A stretch of DNA of 64,000 bases from Clostridia bacterium 41_269 (GTDB lineage: Bacteria > Bacillota > DTU086), in the NCBI GenBank assembly GCA_001508005.1, contig LGEZ01000004.1, positions 31,787 to 95,786 on the forward strand. The letters are read 5' to 3'. This document shows, one piece after another, positions 31,500-40,634 of the stretch (position 1 is its first letter; each line of letters begins with the position of its first letter). The notes beneath the pieces are model-generated. The model searched no databases and was not told where the DNA came from. It saw nothing but the letters and a program-made list of their open reading frames with translations. A program made the translations under genes and the position numbers.

Positions 31500-32960
31500 T
31501 TGGCTGATACAATAATGGGCTTAATTTTGCTTATCCCCATCATTGGAGCGCTTGGTGTACTGTTTGTTAATCCGTCTAGAGTTAGAGCCTTTTCAGGAGG
31601 AACAGCAGCTGTTGTTACAGTGCTTTCACTATGGCTGACATTTTTACAATGGGGAAATGCTCCAATAGAAGTTTCCTGGCCGTGGATTGAAGGATTGGGA
31701 ATAGATTTTTCCTTTAGAATTGATGGGCTTTCAACAATAGCAATGGTTGCGGCATCTGCTCTTACAGCTCTTGCAATAGCCTTTATGCCTCACGAATATA
31801 AAAGCAAAGAAGTTGAGCAGCCATCATTTTACGGCTGGATGATGGTCTTTTTAGCAGCAATGAATGGTGTAGCAATGGCAGCAAACACGATTCAATTTTA
31901 TCTATTCTGGGAAGCACTACTTATTCCATCCACTGCAATGCTTGCATTCTGGGGCGACCGTGAGGATAGGGGTAAGATAGCTCTTAAGTACTTTGTATAT
32001 ACTCACGTCGGTGCAGTGTTGATACTCCTAGCGATTTTATGGGTTTTCACAGTAAAAGGAGTTACAGATATCTATGCATTTAGAGAAGCTCTAGCTGACG
32101 TAGATCCTTCTATTTTAAAAGTATTGGTATGGTTGTTCGTGTTGGGATTTGGATTTAAGCTTGCAATGTTTCCGTTCCACAGCTGGCTTCCAGATACTTA
32201 CGAAGCTGCACCTCTACCAGCTGCCATAGCTATGTCAGGCGGTATGATGGGAGTAGGTATTTACGGTATTATTCGATTTGTATTTACACCATTCCCAGTG
32301 GAAATAATTTCTCAGTTAAGCGTTCCCATAATGACCTTTGCTCTGATTACCTTATATTACGGCGGTATTATGGCTTTTGCTCAAAAGAATTTAAGAAGAT
32401 TTCTTGCTTATTCCAGTATGAGCCAAATGGGATATGTACTGTTTGGTATAGGTTCGGCTCATGGACTAGGTATTGGAGGAGCTGCATTCCATATTATCAA
32501 CCATGGTGTAGCAAAAGTTTTGCTGTTCATGGTTGTAGCAGTAATTATCTATACAACTGGAAAGAAAAGCATTGATGAAATAAGCGGGTTATGCACAAGG
32601 ATGCCGGTTACAGCATTTTGTGCTTCGGTAGGTGCATTATCATTATGCGGTTGTCCACCGCTTTCCGGCTTTCAGAGCGAGTGGATGATTTTTGCAGGTG
32701 TGGCTTCCAGCGGAAATACCCTGTTTACAGTTGTAGCAATTGCCGGTGCAGTTTTAACCAGTGCTTATGCATTATCCTTTGTAAGGTATGCCTTTTTTGG
32801 AAGGCCTATGCAGGGAGCTGAAAATATTAGAGAGGTTCCCCTGAGGATTCTTGCTCCGATGCTTATTTTGGCCCTTGCAGCAATAATTGTAGGTGTTTGG
32901 CCGGCACCCTTTGTTGAATGGGTAAGCGGAGCATTGGGTTCGTTGCAACTGGGTATTTAG
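31500..32960 (+). CDS. NuoM-like antiporter-type subunit
   Basis: FYLFWEALLIPSTAMLAFWG; FPFHSWLPDTYEAAPLPAAIAMSGGMMGVGIYGIIRF; SSMSQMGYVLFGIG. Confidence 0.93.
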   Translation: MADTIMGLILLIPIIGALGVLFVNPSRVRAFSGGTAAVVTVLSLWLTFLQWGNAPIEVSWPWIEGLGIDFSFRIDGLSTIAMVAASALTALAIAFMPHEYKSKEVEQPSFYGWMMVFLAAMNGVAMAANTIQFYLFWEALLIPSTAMLAFWGDREDRGKIALKYFVYTHVGAVLILLAILWVFTVKGVTDIYAFREALADVDPSILKVLVWLFVLGFGFKLAMFPFHSWLPDTYEAAPLPAAIAMSGGMMGVGIYGIIRFVFTPFPVEIISQLSVPIMTFALITLYYGGIMAFAQKNLRRFLAYSSMSQMGYVLFGIGSAHGLGIGGAAFHIINHGVAKVLLFMVVAVIIYTTGKKSIDEISGLCTRMPVTAFCASVGALSLCGCPPLSGFQSEWMIFAGVASSGNTLFTVVAIAGAVLTSAYALSFVRYAFFGRPMQGAENIREVPLRILAPMLILALAAIIVGVWPAPFVEWVSGALGSLQLGI

Positions 32961-32963
32961 GAG

Positions 32964-34457
32964 GTGCAGACCATGACAGGACAGTATATACTTTTGATGT
33001 TCGTTGCGCTGTTTGGAGGTAGTCTTGTTTCATATATAGTGGGTCACTGGTCGAAAAAACCATGTAAAGCTTCTGGATTAGTAGCTTTAATTGCTCTGCT
33101 GTTAACTCTAGCTGCATTTATTCCCCTTGCTCAGCAGGTGGCTGCTGGGGAAATTCCTGCAGCAGCAATTGGGGATGGGCTTTTTGCCATTGTTCTGCAG
33201 GCTGATGCCCTTTCGGTCTTTATGATAGCAGTAATACTACTCTTAAGCCTTGCTGCAACAATATATTCCTGGAATTATATGGAAGAAGATGAGGGTGTAG
33301 AGAAATATTATGGGCTGCTTCTATTAATGATTGCTGGAATGATCGGAATAACTCTCTCTACTGATCTGTTTAACCTGTATCTGTTCTTTGAATTAATGGC
33401 AGTATCATCTTATGCTTTGGTTGCATTTAGAAAGGAAAATTGGGAGCCCATTGAGGCAGCATTTAAATATCTTGTAATGAGTGCGGTGGGTTCAGCATTT
33501 GTTCTTCTCGGAATTGCAATAACTTTCATGTATACAGGTAATCTTCAGTTTGCTGCAGTTGCACAAAATATTGCTGATGTTCCAACACAGGTAGTTCTTC
33601 TGCTTGTGGCAATGTTCTTAGGGGGCTTTGGAGTTAAAACAGCTATGGCACCCTTTCATACATGGCTTCCAGATGCGCACTCAGCTGCGCCCACGGGAAT
33701 TAGTGCTATGCTGTCTGGCGTTGTGATTGAAACAGGATTTTTTGCAATGCTTAAGGTTTTATTAAATATTTTTGCTGGAGTAAACTTGACCATGGGTTTG
33801 GTTCTTGCACTGTTTGCTGTAGTGACAATGTTTGCTGGCAACCTGCTTGCTTTGGTGCAGAAAGATATTAAAAGAATGTTAGCTTATTCTAGTGTTGCAC
33901 AGATAGGATACATTTTAATGGGAATAGGATTAGGTATATATTATGGTGCGGTTTCAGGTTTGACGGGTGGGCTTTTCCATATAATGACCCATGCTTTTAT
34001 GAAGGGATTAGCATTTCTGTGCGCAGGAGTCATAATTCACCAAATTGGAACTAGGGAAATTGCTGATATGAGAGGTGTAGGAAAATATATGCCACTTACT
34101 GCAGCAGGATTCACAATAGCAGCATTAGCACTTGCTGGTGTTCCCCCATTTAGTGGATTTATGAGTAAATGGTTAATTTACAATGCTGGTGTTGAAGTGG
34201 GTTCAACTGTGGGTATAGTTTTCGCGGCAATTGCAATTGCCAACAGCATTCTTTCACTGGGTTACTACTTGCCTGTAATAAGCGCATTTTATGCAAAGGA
34301 TACAGCTACTGAAATTCATCTCCATGATGCACCCACATGGTGTGCTGTTTCCATAGCAGGATTAATTGTATTGACTGTTGCACTGGGAATTTTCCCACAG
34401 GTTGGACTGAAGTTTGTTTATCCAGCGGTTAATGTTATTGCAGGTTTGATTGGATAA
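32964..34457 (+). CDS. NuoN/MrpD-like antiporter-type subunit
   Basis: LYLFFELMAVSSYALVAFRKE; APFHTWLPDAHSAAPTGISAMLSGVVIETGFFAMLKV; SSVAQIGYILMGIGLG. Confidence 0.92.
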   Translation: MQTMTGQYILLMFVALFGGSLVSYIVGHWSKKPCKASGLVALIALLLTLAAFIPLAQQVAAGEIPAAAIGDGLFAIVLQADALSVFMIAVILLLSLAATIYSWNYMEEDEGVEKYYGLLLLMIAGMIGITLSTDLFNLYLFFELMAVSSYALVAFRKENWEPIEAAFKYLVMSAVGSAFVLLGIAITFMYTGNLQFAAVAQNIADVPTQVVLLLVAMFLGGFGVKTAMAPFHTWLPDAHSAAPTGISAMLSGVVIETGFFAMLKVLLNIFAGVNLTMGLVLALFAVVTMFAGNLLALVQKDIKRMLAYSSVAQIGYILMGIGLGIYYGAVSGLTGGLFHIMTHAFMKGLAFLCAGVIIHQIGTREIADMRGVGKYMPLTAAGFTIAALALAGVPPFSGFMSKWLIYNAGVEVGSTVGIVFAAIAIANSILSLGYYLPVISAFYAKDTATEIHLHDAPTWCAVSIAGLIVLTVALGIFPQVGLKFVYPAVNVIAGLIG

Positions 34458-34503
34458 TGGTTAAGGGTTTACGATTAACTGTGGAAATGGAGGAGGAGAA
34501 TAA

Positions 34504-34947
34504 ATGGACGGAAACTTAAGCCTGGCACTGCCGCCAATAGCGTTTATTATCTTCACGATTGTGGCATACCTTCTCATGGGTATGGGTAAGATGATGGCAG
34601 TTCCTTTCAAAGATGTAGAAGGAAAAACGGACCCTTACCTCTGCGGTGAGGATTTGGCATTAGGTATGATTGTGCCGAGCTACTGGCAATTCTTCTCCAT
34701 TGCTATACTATTTACAATTCTGCATATTGCAGTTTTTATAGTTGCCTTGATGCCCAGCCCAGCTGTGTTATTTACAATTATCTACATTATTCTGATTGGT
34801 TCAGCTGTAGGTGTTCTTATTGGGGAAGTTAAGCTGACCATACCTCCAAAAGAAAAGGCTGTGGCAAAACTGCAGGCTAGGGCTAAAATCATTGACAGAT
34901 CAGCCACAGAAGCTGTGGAAAGCGGCGGAGCTCAAGTTGTTAATTAA
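34504..34947 (+). CDS. NuoA-like membrane subunit
   Basis: Three hydrophobic segments and TDPYLCGEDLALGM, reminiscent of the NuoA CGE motif; located between N- and B-type subunits. Confidence 0.65.
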   Translation: MDGNLSLALPPIAFIIFTIVAYLLMGMGKMMAVPFKDVEGKTDPYLCGEDLALGMIVPSYWQFFSIAILFTILHIAVFIVALMPSPAVLFTIIYIILIGSAVGVLIGEVKLTIPPKEKAVAKLQARAKIIDRSATEAVESGGAQVVN

Positions 34948-34991
34948 TGTATTGCTAATTAATATTGATTCCTGTTATTATTAAAGGAGGG

Positions 34992-35432
34992 AGTTTGATG
35001 TTTCAGTCGTTGGTTAACTGGGCTAGGGTAAAGTCACCATGGATTTTGCATTGGAATACAGGCGCATGTAACGCATGTGATATAGAGGTACTGGCAGCAT
35101 TGACCCCTAGATTTGATGTTGAACGTTTTGGTGTTTTGCTTCAGGGAACACCAAGACATGCAGATGTGATCGTATGCACTGGCCCCGTCACAAAACAGGT
35201 TAAAGATCGCTTAATAAAGGTTTATAACCAAACTCCTGATCCAAAATTCGTAGTGGCAGTAGGCTCTTGTGCTTGTTCCGGAGGAGCCTTTAGAGGATGT
35301 TATAACATACTAGGGGGTGTTGATCAGGCAATACCTGTGGATGCATATATACCCGGATGTGCGGCAAGACCGGATGCGATAATTGATGGTGTCGTTAAGC
35401 TTCTTGCCAAGCTTCAGGGTAAAGCTGGATAG
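34992..35432 (+). CDS. [NiFe]-hydrogenase small subunit/NuoB-like protein
   Basis: LHWNTGACNACDIEVLAALTPRFDVERFGV; ADVIVCTGPVTKQ; AVGSCACSGGAFRGCYN; YIPGCAARPDAIIDGV (proximal 4Fe-4S ligands). The ORF track begins at 34965; 34998 or the upstream start codon may be used. Confidence 0.9.
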   Translation, partial: SLMFQSLVNWARVKSPWILHWNTGACNACDIEVLAALTPRFDVERFGVLLQGTPRHADVIVCTGPVTKQVKDRLIKVYNQTPDPKFVVAVGSCACSGGAFRGCYNILGGVDQAIPVDAYIPGCAARPDAIIDGVVKLLAKLQGKAG

Positions 35433-35448
35433 GAGGGTGGAAAACTGA

Positions 35449-35922
35449 ATGGAAAGAGAGTACAAAAACAGTGATGTTAAGCTGAAGGAAAGTTTAGAAA
35501 GTGCTTTTGGAGAAAAAGTAAAAGTTGAAAATACTAGACCGCACCGTTTATTTGTAACAGTCAGCAGAGACGATGCATTAGAAGTGGTAAAGTTTCTAAA
35601 TGAAAAACACGGTTTAACTTATGTATCAACTATTACAGGTTTGGATGCGGAAGACCATTATGAGGTAATATATCATTTTCTGATTGAGAACACTTCGCTG
35701 AGCGTAAGAGCTGTTATACCCAAAGAGGATAAACCTTGGGTGGATTCCATAGTGCATATAATTCCGGGAGCAGACCTTTATGAAAGGGAAATTAAAGATT
35801 TATTAGGTATATATCCCAAGGGACATCCCAATCCAAGTAGACAAACGCTCCCCGATGATTGGCCTGAAGATGAGTATCCCTTGCGGAAAGATTGGCCTGC
35901 TAAGGAAAGGGGGATAAGATAA
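35449..35922 (+). CDS. NuoC-like 30-kDa subunit
   Basis: VKFLNEKHGLTYVSTITGLDAEDHYEVIYHF...PGADLYEREIKDLLGIYPKGHPNPSRQTLPDDWPEDEYPLRKDW. Confidence 0.93.
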   Translation: MEREYKNSDVKLKESLESAFGEKVKVENTRPHRLFVTVSRDDALEVVKFLNEKHGLTYVSTITGLDAEDHYEVIYHFLIENTSLSVRAVIPKEDKPWVDSIVHIIPGADLYEREIKDLLGIYPKGHPNPSRQTLPDDWPEDEYPLRKDWPAKERGIR

Positions 35923-37094
35923 TGGCGGAAGTAAAAATTCCTATAGGGCCGCAGCATCCTGCTTTAGAAGAACCGGAACTATTTTTACTCACCGTTGATG
36001 GTGAGCAGATAGTTGATGCTGAAATGCGTATCGGGTACAACCATCGCGGTATGGAAAAGTCAGCCGAGTTTAGAACCTTTATGCAGACACTATACTTGTA
36101 TGAAAGAATATGCGGTATCTGCTCCCATTCACACACCACATGTTACATTCAAGCAGTTGAAGAAATAGCAGGACTTGAAATACCTCCAAGAGCTAAATAT
36201 ATTCGCACCTTGATTGCCGAATTAGAGCGCATTCACAGCCACCTTCTGTGGTTAGGTATTGCAGGTCATGAAATTGGATTTGATACACTATTTATGTACA
36301 GCTGGAGAGATCGTGAGTTTGTTCAGGATATATTAGAAGAAATTACAGGTAACCGGGTTAACTACGCGATTAATACCATTGGCGGTGTAAGAAGGGATAT
36401 TCCTGAGAATAAGATCGATGACTACTTAAAAGCATTGGATATACTTGAGGAACGCTGTGGTTACTATACAAAAGTGGCTTTTGAGGAAGGAACACTTGCT
36501 GCAAGGCTTGGTGGAGTGCACTATTTAAGCAAAGAAAAGGCAATTGAACTTTGTGCCTGCGGACCCTTTGCAAGGGCATCTGGAGTTGCTACAGATGTGC
36601 GTTTTGAGGAGCCATATTTGGCTTATCCTGAAATTCCCTTTAATTTAATAACATATGACAGCTGTGACATTTTTGGAAGAGCTGTGGTAAGAATTTTAGA
36701 AACAATAGAATCTATTAAAATATGTAGGTACATTTTGAAAAATCTCCCCCCAGGAGAAATTAAACTGGAAAAAGTTCCAAAAAAGATACCTGAAGGAGAA
36801 GCAGTAAGCAGGTATGAAGCACCTCGGGGAGAGGATATTCACTATGTTCGCAGCAATGGTGGAGAAAAGCCATATAGGGCAAAGGTACGTGCTCCTACAA
36901 TGCAAAACCTTCCTGCAACCATGGAAAGCCTAAAGGGCAGCTATATTGCTGACGCTCCTATAGCCATTGCATCCATAGATCCTTGTTTCAGCTGTACGGA
37001 CAGAATTGCTGTTGTACGGGATATCCGTTCCGGTAAGGAAAGCCGCGTGAGACTGAGAGATCTCAGCAAGTACGGCAAAGGGGGGAGACGTTAA
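35922..37094 (+). CDS. Group 4 [NiFe]-hydrogenase large subunit (NuoD-like)
   Basis: PIGPQHPALEEPELF; L1 motif ERICGICSHSHT and L2 motif DPCFSCTDR, i.e. both Ni-ligating CxxC pairs; C-terminal extension after L2. Confidence 0.94.
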   Translation: MAEVKIPIGPQHPALEEPELFLLTVDGEQIVDAEMRIGYNHRGMEKSAEFRTFMQTLYLYERICGICSHSHTTCYIQAVEEIAGLEIPPRAKYIRTLIAELERIHSHLLWLGIAGHEIGFDTLFMYSWRDREFVQDILEEITGNRVNYAINTIGGVRRDIPENKIDDYLKALDILEERCGYYTKVAFEEGTLAARLGGVHYLSKEKAIELCACGPFARASGVATDVRFEEPYLAYPEIPFNLITYDSCDIFGRAVVRILETIESIKICRYILKNLPPGEIKLEKVPKKIPEGEAVSRYEAPRGEDIHYVRSNGGEKPYRAKVRAPTMQNLPATMESLKGSYIADAPIAIASIDPCFSCTDRIAVVRDIRSGKESRVRLRDLSKYGKGGRR

Positions 37095-38032
37095 TGACTG
37101 CTGAATTGGTTCAGATTTTGTTATTTCCCGGCTTTGTCTTCTTGTTTGCCTATGCTATGTTTGTGGAGTGGTTTGACCGCAAAGCATACGCATTGATGCA
37201 GAACAGAGTTGGACCTCCGTGGTTCCAGCCCTTTGCGGATTTTATAAAGCTTATGGCTAAGGAGTATATTATTCCCAAACGAGCAAATCCGGTATTTTTC
37301 CTAGCACTTCCCACGGGAATATTGGCTTTTGTCCTGACAACTATAGTTTGTATACCTGTGGCAAGCAACAAAGCAATGTACTCCTTTGAAGGAGATATTT
37401 TGGTTGTAGCGTTTCTTCTTACAGCTGCAAGTATGGTAATTTTCCTAATGGGTTGGTTTTCCAATAACCCATTTACTATCGTTGGTGGAACTCGTGCTAT
37501 AAGCCAAATGATTTCATATGAAGTACCCTTGCTGTTTGCACTGCTGACTCCAGCAATAATGGCAGGAAGTTGGAGCATTGCTGAAATTACAGCGTTTTTC
37601 CGTGCAAATCCCATTCTTCTGATCTTCCAGATACCAGCATTGATAATTGCACTAATTGCCCTTCAGGCTAAACTAGAAAGGGTACCCTTTGATATACCTG
37701 AAGCAGAAACTGAAATTGTAGGAGGTCCTTTAGCTGAGCTATCGGGAAGGGGACTTGCTCTGTTCCACCTTGCTACCGATATCGAAATGATAGTAGGAGT
37801 TACCCTTTTAGCTAACTTATTCCTTGGAGGTTTTTCGTCAAACATTGCCATTGGGCTAATTGAGTTTTTTGTAAAAACTTTAGCGCTTGTGTTTATTTTG
37901 ACAGCAATGCGCACAGTTATGGCGAGAGTTAGAATCGAGCAGCTGGTACTGTTCTGTTGGCATAGACTGGTTCCTGCTGCGCTTGTTCAAGTGCTTATCG
38001 CTGTTTTAATAAAAGGGTGGTGGCTGACATGA
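37094..38032 (+). CDS. NuoH-like membrane subunit
   Basis: FVEWFDRKAYALMQNRVGPPWFQPFADFIKLMAKEYI; RVPFDIPEAETEIVGGPLAELSGRGLALF. Confidence 0.95.
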   Translation: MTAELVQILLFPGFVFLFAYAMFVEWFDRKAYALMQNRVGPPWFQPFADFIKLMAKEYIIPKRANPVFFLALPTGILAFVLTTIVCIPVASNKAMYSFEGDILVVAFLLTAASMVIFLMGWFSNNPFTIVGGTRAISQMISYEVPLLFALLTPAIMAGSWSIAEITAFFRANPILLIFQIPALIIALIALQAKLERVPFDIPEAETEIVGGPLAELSGRGLALFHLATDIEMIVGVTLLANLFLGGFSSNIAIGLIEFFVKTLALVFILTAMRTVMARVRIEQLVLFCWHRLVPAALVQVLIAVLIKGWWLT

Positions 38033-38520
38033 AAAAATTTGGCGTTATGATAAGTGAGGTACTGCCGCACTTGGGTAGAAAACCTGCAACCATTCTGTAT
38101 CCTTTTGAAAGGGTTCCTGTTCCTGAAACCCTTAGAGGTAAGCCTGTTCTAGATACTGAGAAATGTAGAGGCTGCAGGGTTTGTGTTTGTGAAATGGTCT
38201 GTCCAGCAGAAGCTTGTAAAAAAATAACCATTGGAGAAGATGTTGAGCGTCTGGCATTCTGGTATGATCGCTGTGTTTTCTGTGGTGAATGTGCTGAAAG
38301 ATGTCCCTATGGTGCAGTTACTATGACAAAGGAATTTGAGCTGGCAGCATATGATTTGGATTCCTTATATGCGCACCCTGAATTTCCAAAGTCAGAAGAA
38401 GCCCTTCAGTATATTGAAAAATTGCGTGAAAGAAGACGTATGAAGGAACAGAGAGAGAAGGAAGGAACAAAAGTTCAGTGTGATAAGAAAGCTGATGGAA
38501 ATGAAAAACAGCAAAACTAA
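38029..38520 (+). CDS. NuoI-like 2x[4Fe-4S] ferredoxin subunit
   Basis: CRGCRVCVCEMVCPAEAC and CVFCGECAERCPYGAV; ATG at 38029 is a better start than the track start at 38017. Confidence 0.92.
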   Translation: MKKFGVMISEVLPHLGRKPATILYPFERVPVPETLRGKPVLDTEKCRGCRVCVCEMVCPAEACKKITIGEDVERLAFWYDRCVFCGECAERCPYGAVTMTKEFELAAYDLDSLYAHPEFPKSEEALQYIEKLRERRRMKEQREKEGTKVQCDKKADGNEKQQN

Positions 38521-39076
38521 AAAAAGCGAATATGTAAAAATTATTGAGGAATTAAAGAAATTTTTTAAAAATGCAGAAAGGATTGCAGTTGTGGGTGTGG
38601 GACAAGAATGCAGGCAGGACGATGCTGTAGGAATTATCACAGTGGAAAGACTGTATAAGGAGCTCAGTGGAAGCTTTAAGCTTCCACTGAGCATTTCTGA
38701 AAAAAATTTTTGTATAGGTAACAAAATAGTAAAATTTTTTATAGGTGCTGAAACCCCTGAAAGTTTAACGGGAAAAATTAGAAAATTTAAAGCTACCCAT
38801 GTGCTTTTTATTGATGCTGCACAGCTTGCAAGAACGCCTGGAGAAATGGAATTGGTGCCTTTAGCAGAGATACAGGGTGAAAAAATTTCAACCCATAATA
38901 TTCCCCTTTCTCTTTTGGGAAAATTTTTAGAGCTTGATATGGGGTGTAAAACCTTACTTTTAGGAATACAGCCTAAAGATATGGGTATACTTTTTGAAAG
39001 AAAGCTTTCCGAAGTTGTTGATAAAGCTGCATCAAAAGCAGCTTCAGCTGTTCGAGATGCTTTAATTGGGCCGTGA
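38480..39076 (+). CDS. HycI-type [NiFe]-hydrogenase maturation protease
   Basis: RIAVVGVGQECRQDDAVGIITVERL; FIGAETPESLTGKIRKFKATHVLFIDAAQLARTPGEMELV; STHNIPLSLLGKFLE. Confidence 0.88.
   Translation: MIRKLMEMKNSKTKKSEYVKIIEELKKFFKNAERIAVVGVGQECRQDDAVGIITVERLYKELSGSFKLPLSISEKNFCIGNKIVKFFIGAETPESLTGKIRKFKATHVLFIDAAQLARTPGEMELVPLAEIQGEKISTHNIPLSLLGKFLELDMGCKTLLLGIQPKDMGILFERKLSEVVDKAASKAASAVRDALIGP
38662..38692. repeat. Perfect 15-bp inverted repeat with 1-nt spacer inside the maturation protease CDS
   Basis: gctcagtggaagctt t aagcttccactgagc. Confidence 0.97.
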
Positions 39077-39101
39077 ATTTAAACGTTCACGGCATTTTTT
39101 A
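39070..39101 (+). terminator. Terminator of the hydrogenase operon
   Basis: gccgtgaa tttaaacg ttcacggc followed by atttttt. Confidence 0.85.
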
Positions 39102-39223
39102 GTTAAATAACAAATATTATCTTATATCACCTTAGAAGGATTTTATAGGGTGGTATATTGTAATAAATAATTGAACAATTTTTTTTATTTAGTAGTTAAT
39201 GTAGAAAATGAGGCGGATTTACA

Positions 39224-39820
39224 ATGGTCAAAGTAATTTTAGCATCAGCATCACCTCGGCGTGCAGATCTTTTAAGCAAATTGGGAATTAACTTTATCCA
39301 AAAGGAAAGTTCAATAGTAGAGAATAATGTTAAAGAAAAGTCCCCTGAAAAGTTTGTAAAAAGACTTGCCTTATTAAAAGCTCAGGATGTTGCAGCGAAT
39401 TTCAAAGAGGGTATTGTTATTGGTGCAGACACTGTGGTTGTATATTACGATCAAATTATGGGTAAACCGAAAGATTTCCAGGATGCTGTAAGAATGCTTG
39501 AAAAGCTTAATGGATCAGTTCATTTGGTAATAAGCGGTGTGGCTATAGTGGATGCTAAAACAGGGAAATTCCTAGTTGATTCAGAAACAACAAAAGTATA
39601 TTTTAGAAAACTTTCAAAAAGGGATATTTTAAAATATGCTGCTACAGGTGAACCTATGGACAAAGCTGGGGCTTATGGAATTCAAGGGCTAGGAGGCATA
39701 CTAGTTAAAAGAATAGAGGGGTGCTACAACAATGTGGTGGGTCTTCCTTTGGGAAAGCTGGTTGAAATGATGAAAGATTTTGGGGTGGATTTTTGGGATG
39801 TGGTAAAGAAGGAGGAGTAG
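39224..39820 (+). CDS. maf: Maf-family nucleoside triphosphate pyrophosphatase
   Basis: ILASASPRRADLLSKLGI; VIGADTVVVYYDQIMGKPKD; YGIQGLGGILVKRIEGCYNNVVGLPLGKL. Confidence 0.96.
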   Translation: MVKVILASASPRRADLLSKLGINFIQKESSIVENNVKEKSPEKFVKRLALLKAQDVAANFKEGIVIGADTVVVYYDQIMGKPKDFQDAVRMLEKLNGSVHLVISGVAIVDAKTGKFLVDSETTKVYFRKLSKRDILKYAATGEPMDKAGAYGIQGLGGILVKRIEGCYNNVVGLPLGKLVEMMKDFGVDFWDVVKKEE

Positions 39821-39823
39821 GAT

Positions 39824-40528
39824 TTGTCAGAAAAACCAGAGTATCATTTAACCATAAAAGATATGCCCCCAGATCAAAGACCGAGGGAAAGATTATTTGT
39901 GGTGGGACCAGAATCTTTAAGCAATACGGAACTCCTTGCCATATTACTGAGAACAGGTACAGTAGAGGAAACCAGTTTGGATTTGGCTAAAAGGATTTTA
40001 AACCAAAACGGCGGCCTCCGTTTTTTAGCAGAATCAGATGTGGAACAGCTTAAAAACATACATGGTGTAGGTACTGCCAAAGCGGCACAAATTAAAGCTG
40101 CTGTTGAACTTGGCAAAAGGATTTTTTCCATCAGTAGTTGGGAAAGCCCCAGCATAAAATCGCCGCAGGATGCAGCTAATTTGCTTATGGACAGCATGAG
40201 ATACTTAGATCGGGAGCACTTTAAAGTGGTTTATTTAAATTCGAAGAATCGTGTTCTTGGTGTGGATTTAATTTCAATAGGTACCCTTAATGCATCCCTT
40301 GTGCATCCAAGGGAGCTTTTTAAAAAAGCCGTTGTAAGAAGCGCTGCTGGAATTATTTTAGTTCATAATCATCCTAGTGGAGATCCCCACCCTAGTGAAG
40401 AAGATAAACTGGTTACTAAACGCATGGTAGAAGCTGGAGAAATTATAGGAATTGAAGTGCTTGATCATATAATAATTGGTGATGGAATATATGTAAGCTT
40501 GCGGGAGATGGGATGTTTTACAAGTTAG
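39824..40528 (+). CDS. radC: RadC-family JAB-domain protein
   Basis: LSNTELLAILLRTGT; HNHPSGDPHPSEEDKLVTKRMVEAGEIIGIEVLDHIIIGDG. Confidence 0.96.
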   Translation: MSEKPEYHLTIKDMPPDQRPRERLFVVGPESLSNTELLAILLRTGTVEETSLDLAKRILNQNGGLRFLAESDVEQLKNIHGVGTAKAAQIKAAVELGKRIFSISSWESPSIKSPQDAANLLMDSMRYLDREHFKVVYLNSKNRVLGVDLISIGTLNASLVHPRELFKKAVVRSAAGIILVHNHPSGDPHPSEEDKLVTKRMVEAGEIIGIEVLDHIIIGDGIYVSLREMGCFTS

Positions 40529-40634
40529 GATATATATTATAATATTATTGTTTACAAAAATATTATTGTTTAATATATAATATTGGGCGTTTATGGCGAT
40601 TTAATAATTTTTTTCTTTTAAGGAGGAGCTAAGA

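Noticed and set aside
37150-37614. 154-aa minus-strand ORF inside the NuoH-like gene
   Set aside because: Antisense shadow of a conserved membrane gene.
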